NCBI GenBank assembly: GCA_013407085.1
Contig: JACCGJ010008482.1
Span: 186,001-250,000, forward strand
DNA from: Atriophallophorus winterbourni
Taxonomy: Eukaryota; Platyhelminthes; Trematoda; Plagiorchiida; Microphallidae
DNA: 64,000 bases
Reading direction: 5' to 3'
The position numbers and the translations under genes were made by a program. This document shows, in pieces, positions 1 to 11,136 of the stretch. The notes beneath the pieces are model-generated. The model did not search any database. It was not told the DNA's origin and saw only the letters and a list, made by a program, of their open reading frames with translations. How positions within the stretch are numbered: position 1 is the stretch's first letter; each line of letters opens with the position of its first letter.

Positions 1-233
1 ATATTATTTTGAGTACGACATATTTTCAGCAAATTCTACATTAACCACACACATTTTCTGAATAGATTTTACGAAGAAAAGAGAAATTAGCTCTATAAAA
101 ACCTTTGGATTTGAAGTCAAATTTTAGAATTCAAATTAGCTTCAAATTCGTCTACCAGCGACATCGAACTTTGCCATGGTAATTGAATACATTTTAGTCT
201 GCAAATGTTTTATAGCCGTGATTTTGCAGTACT
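1..233. repeat. Direct repeat, copy 1 (partner at 2124-2356)
   Basis: The window opens inside a 233-bp sequence that recurs in the same orientation at 2124-2356 with only scattered substitutions and no net length change. The left edge is probably cut by the window. No coding frame is shared between the copies. It flanks the candidate exons at 0.36-2.03 kb, so it could be a local duplication or the two ends of a longer repeat. Confidence 0.8.
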
Positions 234-359
234 AAAATAACATCAAAGAAGTTTTATTACACCCTATATTTACATGCAGAAACATAATATTTGATAACCG
301 ATACTTGATTATATCCTAAATAATTAGCGTGGTTCACTCAAATATCTGGTCAATATTGC

Positions 360-503
360 TCACCAGTAGTTTCGTAAATAACTGCATAAGAATAAGAAAA
401 TAGTTGAAATGATTTTATAAATAATTGCACAAAGATGACTACGGCATTCGAGCTCTTCTTCCAGATATTCGTGCTGTTCGTTTTTAATATCGTCATTTTT
501 ATC
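360..503 (-). CDS. Candidate 3'-terminal exon with a hydrophobic tail (unidentified host gene)
   Basis: Read on the minus strand, an AG acceptor just upstream (504-518) leads into an open frame. It is acidic at first (residues like KDKNDDIKNEQHEYLEEELE) and then strongly hydrophobic (CAIIYKIISTIFLFLCSYL), ending at a TGA at 360-362. An acidic stretch followed by one membrane-type segment and a stop suits the C-terminus of a single-pass membrane protein. Exons at 1552-1678 and 1907-2030 lie upstream in the same orientation and may belong to the same gene. Alternatively, 364-381 could be an 18-nt micro-exon, since it has its own acceptor and a GTGAGC donor. The family is not recognised. Splice calls are by eye only. 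Confidence 0.3.
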   Translation of the reverse strand, partial: DKNDDIKNEQHEYLEEELECRSHLCAIIYKIISTIFLFLCSYLRNYW

Positions 504-1551
504 CTTGCAGATTTTTTCGAATGCAAATACAGTGGTTCGCTCAATTTATACCCAGAAAAGTTTTATTCAATATCAAGAATACAATTTTGTGTCAGCAACG
601 ATCAAAAAAGTCATTCAAATTAGCCAACGGCACATTGTTGTTTCAAGCTCACATATCACCTTAGTTTGCTCCAAAATGTCAACCAACGACAAAAATAGCA
701 ACCCTACATGAATTTGGGTTTTGTAAAATCGCATGGAAACGGTTTAAGTGAGGCACACTTCGGAAATAAGAGTCTATGCACACTGTCGCTAAGTATTGCA
801 AGTCGTCAATTTAACACAAACGAACCAAAGTTGGTGTGAACTTGCGTTGCTACGGTTGGCATGAAATCGATTAAAAATTAGATCGAGGTAGCAACCGGTA
901 CAGATACATCAAGGCCGAAGTTTTTTATCTGGATTTGCATGTGTTCGGTTTCCTCTATGTTTGTTAGAAACACTTGAACCATTGGCTTTCTGGTGTTGTG
1001 AAACGCCAATTTGAACATGATTGGCGTTAGAAAGGTTTATTTCTAAATTGATTTGGACAGAATCGATAAAATCTAAACGGCAAGTTGACGCAATGTTGAA
1101 CACGTAATTCGCTTGAGATTGCTTATTTTTTATCAAATTGCTCAAAATAACTAACGAACTCACACACTTGCTTTCGAGCTATGAAAATGGAATAAAATGT
1201 GTGAATTTTACTTATTTAGTTTCCTTTTTTCTTTTTCTTTTGTATGATTGTAAACAAATAAAACAAACTGGTTTATCTTTGCAAACGAAAGCAGCTCTCA
1301 AACATAGCACAGTCTCGAATAATTACATCTGCATTACAGAGATCACGCACACGAATCACTAAAATATGTTGATGTCGTGATGTAGCATTTTACATTTCAA
1401 TGTAAAATTGATCAAAAAATATAATAAACATTTTTGCTTTATTAAACCGACTAATTTATTTTTTTTAAATTATTTATTTAAGTTAATATCAACTGGAATA
1501 GGTATAATATTATATTAACCATAATTATAACCATTTGGTTATTTGACTCAC
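504..1551. other. AT-rich non-coding stretch, possibly intron
   Basis: Short open frames occur on both strands, for example a minus frame at 909-1163 without convincing splice sites. No domain or repeat family is recognised. The position between minus-strand exon candidates suggests intron. Confidence 0.3.
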
Positions 1552-1678
1552 GAAATGCTTCACTTTGTGCTACAAAAATGGAGAAATTTCTATCAGCAGT
1601 CCAACATATACTAACATTTAATGCTGCATTTCTGACAAAACTAAAGTTTTCAATTCTTGCATTTTTGTAGTTGAAGAT
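1552..1678 (-). CDS. Candidate internal exon (unidentified host gene)
   Basis: The minus-strand frame of about 42 codons begins after an acceptor AG at 1679-1680 and ends at a GTGAGT donor at 1546-1551. The peptide (IFNYKNARIENFSFVRNAAL, then an ICWTADRNFSIFV stretch) looks like folded, non-repetitive protein sequence. Its ending phase does not fit directly with the exon candidate at 1907-2030, so an intervening exon would be needed. No family recognised. Confidence 0.35.
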
Positions 1679-1906
1679 CTGTTTCAAATTATTTACCTTT
1701 CACAAAAAAGCCTTATGTACCACAGCTTTTCAAAATGATAAATTTATTGAAGGGATCTGTTTCTGAACCCACAATGAGACCATCAAGGCGGATTTGCGCG
1801 CAAAAAGATGATTATCAGTTGTACGTTCATTGTGCACTTGAAAAGAAGTCAGCATTTGGTACCATGGAATTTATAAGAAGCTGATTAAATATTGTGCACA
1901 ATTTAC

Positions 1907-2030
1907 CATTTTTATAGCTCGTTCCCGAAGTGTCAAGCGAAATAATTCTAAAATTGCTGTGCATATCGTACTTCTTTGATGCGAATGAAAATGAATCATC
2001 CATAAAATTAATTTCTCCACATGCTACTAA
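1907..2030 (-). CDS. Candidate internal exon (unidentified host gene)
   Basis: The minus-strand open frame starts after an AG at 2031-2032 and runs about 41 codons to a GTAAAT donor at 1901-1906. The peptide includes VACGEINFMDDSFSFASKKY. It is in the same orientation as the candidates at 1552-1678 and 360-503. No domain is recognised. The polypyrimidine tract before the acceptor is weak, so the 5' edge is uncertain. Confidence 0.33.
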
Positions 2031-2123
2031 CTGATTTCTTCGTATCAACGGAAGACAATTTTGAATGCGCAATGTTCAAATGTAATACGGGATATCTAGT
2101 TCACAATGAAACAATTGGCCTGA

Positions 2124-2356
2124 ATATTATTTTGAGTACGACATATTTTCAGCAAATTCTACATTAACCACACATATTTTCTGAATAGAGTTTACGAAGA
2201 AAAGAGAAATTAGCTTTATAAAAACCTTTGGATTTGAAGTCAAATTTTAGAATCCAAATTAGCTTCAAATTCGTCTACCAGCGACATCAAACTTTGCCAT
2301 GGTAATTGAATACATTTTAGTCTGCAAATGTTTTACAGCCGTGATTTTGCGGTACT
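2124..2356. repeat. Direct repeat, copy 2 (partner at 1-233)
   Basis: This is the second copy of the 233-bp repeat at the window start. Differences are point changes, for example ttttatagcc versus ttttacagcc. It ends shortly before the larger duplicated block that starts at 2537. Confidence 0.8.
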
Positions 2357-2536
2357 CAATTGAAATATCTGTCATCGGCTAGGCGAATTTTCCATGTTTC
2401 AAAATAAAACAAATTGCATCGCGTTTCAATATTCCAGGGCGTAGAATACGTTTAGTTTATATAGAAACATGCTTAAAATTAACAACAAACTGGTTGCTTC
2501 TTTACTACCTACTCATCCTGTATAGATTTTGCTGAG

Positions 2537-3819
2537 TGAGCACAACATTACCCATTTCCACTTAAAAAGGAGTACAAAACATGTAGCGTGTGTAGGCGTA
2601 AAGTGAAATATAAACAGAATGATTACGCACCATTGTTCTTTGAGACTCTCATTTCTGTAAAAAATAGAAGAAATATTTCGTAAATTTAAAAATATAATAT
2701 GGAATATATGTATAATATATAATATGAAATGTAATGAAGAACCTTCAGATAAACGATACTGTATTATGTGCTTCACTTTTATGGTTACGACATCAATTTG
2801 TCTCGCCATTTTTATTGTTCCATTGCAATAAAACGGTTGTTTTCATCTGTGTCTCTGATTTGTTTGTAAGTTTTTTTTAATAAAAACAGGTGCTCATTTG
2901 TGGTAGACATAATACTTTTTAATTTGCATCAAGCGTCGTGGCTCATGGATCCAGTTATAATATATTTCCAATCTTTCCATCTAGTTTGCAAATTTGATAA
3001 AACTTTATAAAAGCTCATTTGCATTCATTTTAATCACGCACACACCTGACTGTGAGCAATTTATAAACTAATTAAATGTGTTAAAGCTTTTACACTTGAA
3101 AATGTTGGTAATACAATTTAGACATGTTCAATTAAACACTTAAATTGAGCTATATTTAAACAAAAATAAGTGCCCGGTGGTCACTTGTACTCCTAATACA
3201 CCATGTCATGATGGCGACATAAACTCCGATATCAACGGCAAAATTCAGGAGATCATAGTTAGAAAATCGCTAGCGAAATGCTTCTTGTCGCGGAGAAAAT
3301 GCATTACCTAGTTTTGAATTGTTCTACTTGCAAGCCCTTTCCTTATATTTTATAAAACTGACGGTAATATATTGATTTAGTTGTCAAGTTACAGTGTTCA
3401 GAATAAGAGTACACTATTTTTAGTCATTTAATTCAAGCTTATTGATGCGCTCGACCTTAAATGTAGCTTTTTAATAGAACACTTTTCAAGCATTCCCATT
3501 CATAGGTCATGTATATCGGACGAAATCAGATGAAACAATTGTAGTTTTTCGAGTTATGATAAAGGGAGTGATCATTTGTATTGTATAAGTAAACCACGTA
3601 GCAATTTCTTGAACATATTAAATTTAATAAAACATGGGAGTAAAAGAATGGTAAACAAATTCGTTTGCAGCCGCTGTTGGATAAGTTTGGCAACCTGACA
3701 GTATCTTAGCCCAAGTGCAATCTCTGACTGTGCGGCACTTTGCCTGGCTCAGGCATGTGATTTCATTTCATACCTTACTCATACATATATCGATCGGGTG
3801 AACCCCATAATTCGAACAA
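2537..3819. repeat. Duplicated block Y, copy 1 (partner at 9427-10608)
   Basis: About 1.2 kb is alignable with 9427-10608 along its whole length. The shared parts include the tgagcacaacatta start and the atcgatcgggt end. A 32-nt minus-strand segment (2623-2654) keeps its acceptor AG, its length and a terminal GGTGCGTAA in both copies (9513-9544) although the sequence between differs, so it could be a small last exon. Copy 1 carries an extra ~95-bp dispersed repeat at about 3678-3772 that copy 2 lacks. Confidence 0.75.
3678..3772 (+). repeat. Short dispersed repeat ('GGGCAACCTGACAG' family)
   Basis: This is the first of at least eight copies in the window of a ~90-100 bp sequence centred on caacctgacagtatctta and gtgcggcactttgcctgg. 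Others lie near 23.85, 24.5, 30.85-31.18, 34.6, 36.95-37.28, 42.2, 42.3 and 42.9 kb. Here it interrupts block Y, whose second copy (about 10520-10560) is uninterrupted. No A or B box and no poly-A tail are evident. Its class is unknown. Confidence 0.65.
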
Positions 3820-4739
3820 ATATGCATGTTTGCCTGTAGTTCCATCACAATAAATTACTAAACTACCGTACGACAGATTTACCTATGCAAGTTGCTCACA
3901 TTTCGAACGCACACTCACTGAACTTTACCGAAACTGGACATGTTACACGATAACTCAAAACTTATTTCCGTGAACATCACAGAAGAAACGCAAAAAACTA
4001 CCGAACACTAATGATACTACTATATACTCTGATTTCGAAATCGACTCCAGTACTCACAATTTTAGTGGGACAATTATTATTCTTTACAGCGCAAATTTCA
4101 TATAAAATAATTAGGATTTTATGCGCATGGATTTATCCCACCTATCCCAAAACCAGTTTCCTATTAATTGAGAAACCCCATACAACATATAGATTAGAAC
4201 AAAAATCATACGGAATTTCTCTTTTACGACAGTGAATTCAATTTTCTTATCTGAAATCGGGATAATTTACGATTTTGTTCGTTGAAAATATATCATCATA
4301 ATTCGTTCATTCTTTGATTTTATTCAATTTATTAAAATATATGAAAAGATTAAAACATTCGAAAATAATACATGATCACTTCTTGATTTGTGAAATAACG
4401 AAGCTATTTTTTTAATCTTAAGAGAAATCCGGATGTACTCAATCGTGAAATTTTAGGACATCGTGCGCATTACAAAATTTTGAAAACGTTAAATTATTCA
4501 ACGGAAATACTTTACAAAAATATTTTAATCGTTGGAGTGTAAATTGTATTGTTTTTTTAATAAGAATAGTATTGAAAATCTACCAATTCCATTCGAACCA
4601 TTTTATAGAAGGGTAACGTTACTAATGTTGCTAATGAACGAAAACTTTGCAAGGCCCGCTCCTCTTTCTATCCGAAATGGTCCTGTTCGCGGGTTATAGA
4701 AAAATTTGGACGCCAATAAGTTCTGCACAGGATTGTTAG
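3820..4739. other. AT-rich stretch with no recognised feature
   Basis: Only short random frames occur, the longest being at 4011-4235. No splice-bounded exon, repeat family or RNA gene is recognised. Confidence 0.4.
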
Positions 4740-5590
4740 AAACTGCTGATGGATTTGCACAGCGTGTCGAATTGGGCGTCCATGAATGACATGTCACTCA
4801 ACATACAGAAATGTAAGACGCTGCATCTTGGCAAGAATGTTTCTTGGACATATAGATTGGGAACTGGAAACCTAGCATGGAGCTCGTTAGAAAAAGATCT
4901 TGGAGTGTGGATTAGCGGGAACTTGAATAGCACAGCGCACTGCCAGAATATATATCGACGGCAAACAGATTGTTAGGTATCTTTCGGAGAATATTTGGAA
5001 AATTGTCTCTGGTAACGTTACCAAGGATAATGAATGTACACCTTCGCCTACGACGGAGTATGCGGTAGAGGTCTGGGCTCCTTGGCTGCGAAAAGACATT
5101 GCTCTTTTCGATAAAATCTATCATAGAGCAACAACGTTAGTGATGGATCTTTCAAAATTCCGTACACCGAAAGATTGAGACGTCTGGGTCTATGCGACCT
5201 TCACAAAAGAGGATACGACGCGATATTATTCTGACTTATAGAATTGTGTCTACCGAAGGACATCCACTAAGACACTTGCTCGATGTGTGTAATGGGAAAG
5301 TGACACGCAGACATACCTTATCCCTTTACGTTTTAAAGCACAGCTGCAAAAGTATCTGACACTCGTTTCGACTTGGTCGACATTCGCCCTGGGATACTGA
5401 TAATGATTCGGAAGAGAGGTCAATTTTGGAAGCGCGCTGTTTAAACGAATTATGAGATTCCATGATAGAGCAGAAATTCTATCCAAACAATGAGGATACG
5501 GCATTTGTATTGAGCTTAGACATATGTGAAAGTTATCATTCAAGACGGACAAGAAACTTCTTGTAGTAGACAAATTACAACCAGAGTCCA
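4740..5590 (+). pseudogene. Decayed LINE reverse transcriptase, C-terminal part (CR1/jockey-like)
   Basis: The plus-strand translation in shifting frames gives the RT palm-to-thumb region of a CR1/jockey-type element: SVSNWASMNDMSLNIQKCKT, then LEKDLGVWISGNLN, then a frame change into EVWAPWLRKDIALFDKIYH. Stops and frameshifts recur from about 5160 onward. There is no endonuclease and no intact 3' end, so this is a dead fragment. A related, equally broken piece lies on the minus strand at 52390-52760. Confidence 0.75.
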
Positions 5591-6819
5591 AGACCCGTTC
5601 ATCATTATTTTTTTGATTTTTTGGGGAATTTTATGTGGTCGCCAAAAATCTTTGTAAATATATAAAGCTAATTCCTTCATCTTATTTTTGTTCTTTGGAC
5701 CGATTGTACTCTGACCATATTAAATTTATTTCGTTTTCATATAATGCGCCAAAATGATTTCAGTTCAGTTCAGTTCAGTTGCACAGTACAGTTGGTGGCT
5801 AACGAGCCAGTCGAGCGTCCAGAATTTCTTTCAGTGGAAAGCTGCAGAGAAGCAACTACCATTGACAAAGCTTTGTGAAATGAAAGTTGCGCAGCTTGTT
5901 AAAAACTTTATAATTAGGAAACAAACTTACTCGGACCTTCATCAGTTGAATTAGCTGTATGACAGAAATACACGAAAATCTTATGCTTTCATGCATTTAT
6001 CATATTACTTTCCGATAAAAAGTTGACAATGTTTTCGAATCAAGCTATACATGATATGCGCAAGCAAAGTAACAGTGGATTGTTTTTTCATTCACAGTTT
6101 TTCTGCGCTCAATATGAGAATAAATTAATAGATTAGATGCAATATGTTCGACTATTTGGTAAACGAAAATTTAATGACATACAAAAACCGCTCGGTTGTG
6201 TCCAAAGAAAACACCTTGAAATATCTAAAAGCCTATTCATATTGACAATCTATGGCTTGTTTTAGTTTAATTTACATCTCTTGTTTCATTGCTTTTAAGC
6301 ACCTTGGTTTGCAGATTTGTAGTCCATCAACGTCCAAATTAATAAAACGAATTTAAGCGCAAAAATGATCAACTACAACAATTATCAACTAGGATGTTTT
6401 CGGGGATTGGAAAATGACACGGCGATTATTAAACACCTAGAGCAGATGAAAGAGATAAACAGTTATTGCACGTTATGTATTTGTGCAATTTGTTTCGCTC
6501 ATGGTAACCAGCAGTATTTTATGTTACACGTGAAAGCGAATACAACATTAGTGCTCGGTCGTGGTAAGGAGGCATTGAATAGAAAAATAGCCAAGCTGTT
6601 GGACATTTATGGGTACATCATAAACGCATCTATCAACTGGATTTGCGCTTTACTTGTATATATCTAAGTCGTTGGTTCTCGTAGACCATTGTTTACTTGA
6701 GAGCCAATGCAGGATGTTGGTATTATTGGGTGCCTTCTGACCTGGCTAAGGAGTTACCTTTTAATCGCGAGACAAATGTACGTATCGATGGTGTGATGGT
6801 TAGTGAAAATGAAATCACG
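5591..6819. other. No recognised gene
   Basis: Contains short frames, for example 100 codons at 6365-6667, without splice sites or recognisable motifs. A ttcag repeat is present near 5760-5780. Nothing else is supported. Confidence 0.35.
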
Positions 6820-7590
6820 TGCGGTGTCATGTTTACTTGCTCCGGTTGTTTTTATAGTCTACATCAACGATCTTCCGAACTTGTCACAAACAAAATGGTT
6901 CTCTTTGCGGATGATGCTAAACTTCGGATGAGAATCACGTCTAGCGTGCACTGTTTGCGCTAACCAAGCGATTTTTAAATATTGAACAGATGGAGAGGGC
7001 GAAACATGTTTCCATTCACTTTCTTAAAGTGCTAAATGTTGCAAATACGTGATCATTTCCCATCCTCCTACCAAATCGGATGACAACAACTGGATAGGAA
7101 AACAATAGAAAAGGACCTTGCCATTTGGATTAGTGGAAGTCTTAAGAATAGCATGCAATTTGAAGCAGTGCACAACTAAGCTATCCTTATGCTAGGAATG
7201 CTTCGGCATATTATCGGACATTTATCCTGTGAAACATTTTCTATGATAATTAATATGTATATTGACCCATTGATGGATTACTCAGTGCAAGCTTAGAAAG
7301 AATGGCTGCAAAGGGACATTAGGCTGCTCGAGAGGATTTATTGCAGACCAACTAACATAGTTAGCTGTCTGCGCAGCCTACCACATTAGAATCGACTAGT
7401 TCATCTTCATTTGGATACATTGTTCCATTAGATCTAATCCTCACTAAAAAATAATGACTCGAAGATAAAACACCCTGAGGAATGTATTTCACCTCCCTTC
7501 AAGCCATGTTACACGTACTCTCCCACTGGCATTAGATATTCCACATTCCCACCGGAACTGCCGTCGGTTTTTCTATTTAGTGTGCGTTTG
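6820..7590 (+). pseudogene. Decayed LINE reverse transcriptase fragment
   Basis: A FADDAKL box (VLFADDAKL at about 6897-6923) marks the RT catalytic motif. It is followed in other frames by EKDLAIWISGSLKN and a KEWLQRDIRLLERIY-like tract. Multiple stops and frame changes show decay. The CR1/jockey-like relationship to 4740-5590 is inferred from the shared EKDL.WISG motif. Confidence 0.65.
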
Positions 7591-8365
7591 TTTCTTATGG
7601 AACTCATAACCGTTAAATGTTGAACAATTATATAGTGAAATATATTTAATAAAAAATTGAATATATTCATGCGTAGTAATTCCACCTTACATCTCGTTTA
7701 TATAGCACGACATTTATCCTAACGAATATTTTTCCGCTATACCGCGACAACATATCACATTTTTCTAACAACAAGAAGTGTCAATCTCAAGCCTTATAAA
7801 ACAGTGGCATGCAAGCGCTACTTGAGTGATTTAGTTTCAACACAAATTTCTATAATGGGCGGGAAACGAGTGTGATGATGCATATAAAAAATCAATTATC
7901 CTAGAGTTGATTGTAATGAAGTTATATCGTTTACCAACACAGCGGATTCTGAGCTCAGGTGACATGATATCACTATCCTCATTGTTCCAACCACGCGACT
8001 TCGATTGAAAAAAATTCATCAAATTTGAAGATTTGGTGAAACTTTTTCATGGAGTCTAACTAAGTGGTTTTGCATTGAAACAATTTGTTTTAACGTGTTT
8101 CAATTCTAGAAATTTGAAAACCAACTTACCAGTTATTTTACCAAAAATGCCCAAAGGAACTAAAAATTCCACATGTGAAGATTAAAATCAATCGTGAAGT
8201 GCACCACAATTTGGTCACAAAAAATGCTGATAATTTGAGAACATAAATTGAACGAAAATGCATAAGATATTGTAAATCTTTGATCATTGCGTGCTTGGTA
8301 ATGATGTTGAAACTTTGGTGATGGATTTTATTTGTTCGCATTTGGTGTGATGCTCAGTATATTTA
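7591..8365. other. AT-rich intergenic or intronic sequence
   Basis: No coding or RNA feature is supported. The ACAGTGGcatgcaagcgct piece at 7801 resembles the conserved hairpin arm of the hammerhead repeats described elsewhere, but it is isolated. Confidence 0.35.
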
Positions 8366-8480
8366 TGTTTCAAGCGCATGTGACTCCTGGTCGTACTGTA
8401 CGATCCTGATAAGTGCAAAAAGCACAAAACATGTCGTGGGGTGTGCTTGATGGGAATGCACGCAAATGATTATTTTTTCG
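8366..8480 (+). ncRNA. Degenerate hammerhead-ribozyme repeat (233-bp subfamily)
   Basis: The sequence aligns with the hammerhead-bearing face of the tandem units at 31.9-32.8 kb: a tttcaagcgcatg lead, then gatcctgataagtgc, agcacaaaac and gtcgtggggtgtg. Core positions are mutated (CTGATAA for CTGATGA, CAAAAC for CGAAAC), so self-cleavage is not expected. Single-copy relic. Confidence 0.6.
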
Positions 8481-8524
8481 TGATCATGTGTTCGACATAT
8501 GTGAATCAACAGCTTCCTTTCTTT

Positions 8525-8665
8525 TTTTCTTTGCTGTCAGAGTCTGTTTTCTATGGAACTCCCTGCCCCCACATATCATTTGCGCATCAACCCTGAACTT
8601 GTTCAAGGCTCAACTTGACAAGTATATGTTGACTAAACCCAACCTCACACCTGAATACACTTGCT
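8525..8665 (+). pseudogene. LINE RT C-terminal tail fragment
   Basis: The plus-strand frame reads FAVRVCFLWNSLPPHIICAS, then LFKAQLDKYM and a stop at about 8663-8665. This is the WNSLP...FK..LD signature that ends many CR1/jockey ORF2 proteins. No upstream RT is joined to it. Confidence 0.7.
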
Positions 8666-8759
8666 GACTTTCCATATTGATAAAACAGTTGTGTTATTTT
8701 GAATTCCTCGTAGCAAACGTATTTAACAGTGTAACACAAATGCAGCTATTTACTTTTAT

Positions 8760-8890
8760 ACCACTCTGTCAAGAGTAATTGTATCGAGATCCTACTCTCT
8801 CTAACTGATGAGTGCAAACAGCACGAAACCGATTTTGTGGTGTTTGTGGTAGAAGTACATTTAAATGAATTCGTTCTTCGAATATGATTA
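8760..8890 (+). ncRNA. Hammerhead-ribozyme relic with conserved core
   Basis: At 8814-8840 the catalytic strand is well conserved: CTGATGA, a GTGC-AAACA-GCAC stem-loop II, then GAAACC. The following substrate side (gattttgtggtg) departs from the ACCGGTC-GTGGGG of the active-looking copies at 32 kb, so stem III and the cleavage site are broken. Related to the 233-bp subfamily. Confidence 0.6.
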
Positions 8891-9007
8891 TTTTATCGGA
8901 ATACATGTTATCTTACCCTCACACGTTTCAACTTTTGGGACTGGTAAATAGAAAACAATGGACGGTTTTAACAGAATCAGTAATTGTGTTATGACGTATA
9001 CAAAAAA

Positions 9008-9426
9008 CTGTCCTATCATATTGCATTCAGTGTCGATTTCACTAATGATAAATAAAACAAAATGCAGTTGTAATTTTAAAAGTGTTGATCGCTTGACCGG
9101 CAATAACCTCGATATTCTTTGTATGAGTATACGAAATTTATTTAAAAGAAATCTTGGTGATGATAACTCATGTAAATTAACATTCGGTGGTTTGCATTAG
9201 TTTTACTAATACTCCTTATTTCATGAGAGTTAGTGTTTAATCGCAACGTTTGCAAAGGATTAATAAACTATCTCCTTCATCTTTATTACAATATTATGTT
9301 CTATATTATAAGTTATCGTAACGAGTTACGTTTTGAGCTGCTCTGATGTGTTTCTATGAAATTGCAATGTTCATTCATCGCAATGCGAATACTCCGAACA
9401 AAACAATCATAGGATTTATAAACAGC
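9008..9426. repeat. Block X, uninterrupted copy (empty site of the Gypsy insertion)
   Basis: This block recurs at 10612-10772 plus 15948-16220, where the Gypsy element splits it. At about 9151-9165 the junction cttggtgatgataactc is intact, which gives the pre-insertion target. Blocks X and X' flank block Y2 as direct repeats. Confidence 0.85.
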
Positions 9427-10608
9427 TGAGCACAACATTACACATTTCCACTTGAAAAGGAGTACAAAACATGTAGCGTGTGTAGGTGTAAAGTGAAATA
9501 TAAACAGAATGATTACGCACCTTCGACCTTTGGGGCTTTTTTATCTGTGAAAAATGAAGGAATATTTCGTAAATATTAAAAGATAATATCGAATATATGC
9601 ATAAAATGTAATATGCAATGTAATAGAAAAGCTCAATATAAACGATGAAATATTATGTGCTTGGCATTTAATCTTTCGATAACAATTTTCGCGCTATTTG
9701 CATTGTTCCACTTGATGAATAACACGACTGTTTTCATCTCGTCCTCTGATTTGATGGTCAGTTTTTTTATTAAAACAGAAGTTATTTGTTGTGGAAATAA
9801 TACTTTTCATTTTTCATTAAGTGTCGTGGCTTATGGAGCCAGTGATAATGTATTTGTAATCTTTCCATCGAGGTTGCAGAATTTATAATACTTTAAAAAA
9901 ACTCATTTGCAGTCATTTCAATCACACACATAACACACTGTGAGCAATCGATTAAGTAATTAATTTTGTTAAAGTTTTTACACTTGAAAATGTTGGTAAT
10001 ATAATTTAGACATCTTCAATTAAACACTTAAATTGAGCTATATTCGAACATTAATTAGAGCCCGGTGGTCACTTGTTCTTTCACTACACTTTGTCATGAT
10101 GGGCACATACACGCCAATATCAAGCCAAAATTTCGGAGATTATAGTTAGATTATCGCCAGCGAAATGGTTCAAGTAAATGCATTGTTTTACTTGCAAACC
10201 CATTGCATTACATTTCATACAACTGACGGCAATATATTGGTTCAGTTGTTACGGTGTTCAGATTCACAGAATAATTATGTTTGTCATTTAATGCAAGTTT
10301 AATGATGCGCTTGAACTTACAAGTACGTTTATAATAGAACATTTTTTCAACTGTCCCATTGGTTAATCATGTTTATCGGGCGATATCAGTTGAAACAATT
10401 GTGGTTTTTCGATTTATGCTAAAGTGAACGATGATTAACCACTTGATGATGAATCACTTAACAATTTTTAAATGTTTTAATTTGAATAAAACATAGAAGG
10501 GGAAGAATGGTAAACAAATTCGTTTGTAGACGCTGTTTGTCACAGCCAACATATTCAATCACATTTACTCATAAATAATCGATCGGGTAAGCCCCATAAT
10601 TCGAACAA
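9427..10608. repeat. Duplicated block Y, copy 2 (partner at 2537-3819)
   Basis: Second copy of the 1.2-kb block, lacking the short dispersed repeat present in copy 1. The putative 32-nt minus-strand last exon is at 9513-9544. The longest plus frame (9655-9888) is not conserved in copy 1 and is probably spurious. Confidence 0.75.
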
Positions 10609-10768
10609 GACCTGTCCTATGTGATAATCATATTGCATTCAGTGTCGATTTCACTAATGATGAATAAAACAAAATGCATTTATAATTTTAATAGTGTTGA
10701 TCGCTTGACCAGCAATAACCTCGATATTCTTTGTATGAGTATACGAAATTTATTTAAAAGAAATCTTG

Positions 10769-10772
10769 GTGA
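10769..10772. repeat. Target-site duplication of the Gypsy element, left
   Basis: GTGA immediately before the TG of the 5' LTR. It is matched by GTGA at 15948-15951 and present once in the paralogous empty site. Confidence 0.9.
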
Positions 10773-10956
10773 TGTAACACCGCTTGTTTTGTCTCATCAA
10801 AACATTGACCTTGACAATTAATTAACTTCCGTTTTCGTTCGTGCGTGCATCGTGATCGCTCTGTACACGTTTTGGCTACCGCTATAAATCTTCCAGTCAA
10901 TCTGCCTTTTCTCCAACGTTCTTGGGGATATTATTGTAGTAACCTGGTCTACTACA
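10773..10956 (+). repeat. 5' LTR of the Gypsy element
   Basis: 184 bp, starting TGTAACACCG and ending GGTCTACTACA. A CGCTATAAAT segment at about 10879 could be the TATA-type promoter. Confidence 0.93.
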
Positions 10957-10978
10957 AATTGGTGAGCCCGACATACAC
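10957..10978 (+). promoter_or_regulatory. Primer-binding site
   Basis: Three bases after the LTR comes TGGTGAGCCCGACAT (10960 onward), complementary to a tRNA 3' end finishing in CCA. CsRn1-clade elements are reported to use tRNA-Trp. I did not verify the tRNA identity here. Confidence 0.7.
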
Positions 10979-11136
10979 GCATTCTTCGTGTATCTTTTCC
11001 GGTAAGTCAAGCGTTTTTCCGACTATTATTTTTTTTTCGGCATTGATTTTTTTTGGTTACGTATTTCTGTGTGTTTCGTTTTTTATTTCGCGCCTGCTAT
11101 TTCAATCAGTTTATTTTGTCACTTTCACGGTTCATC

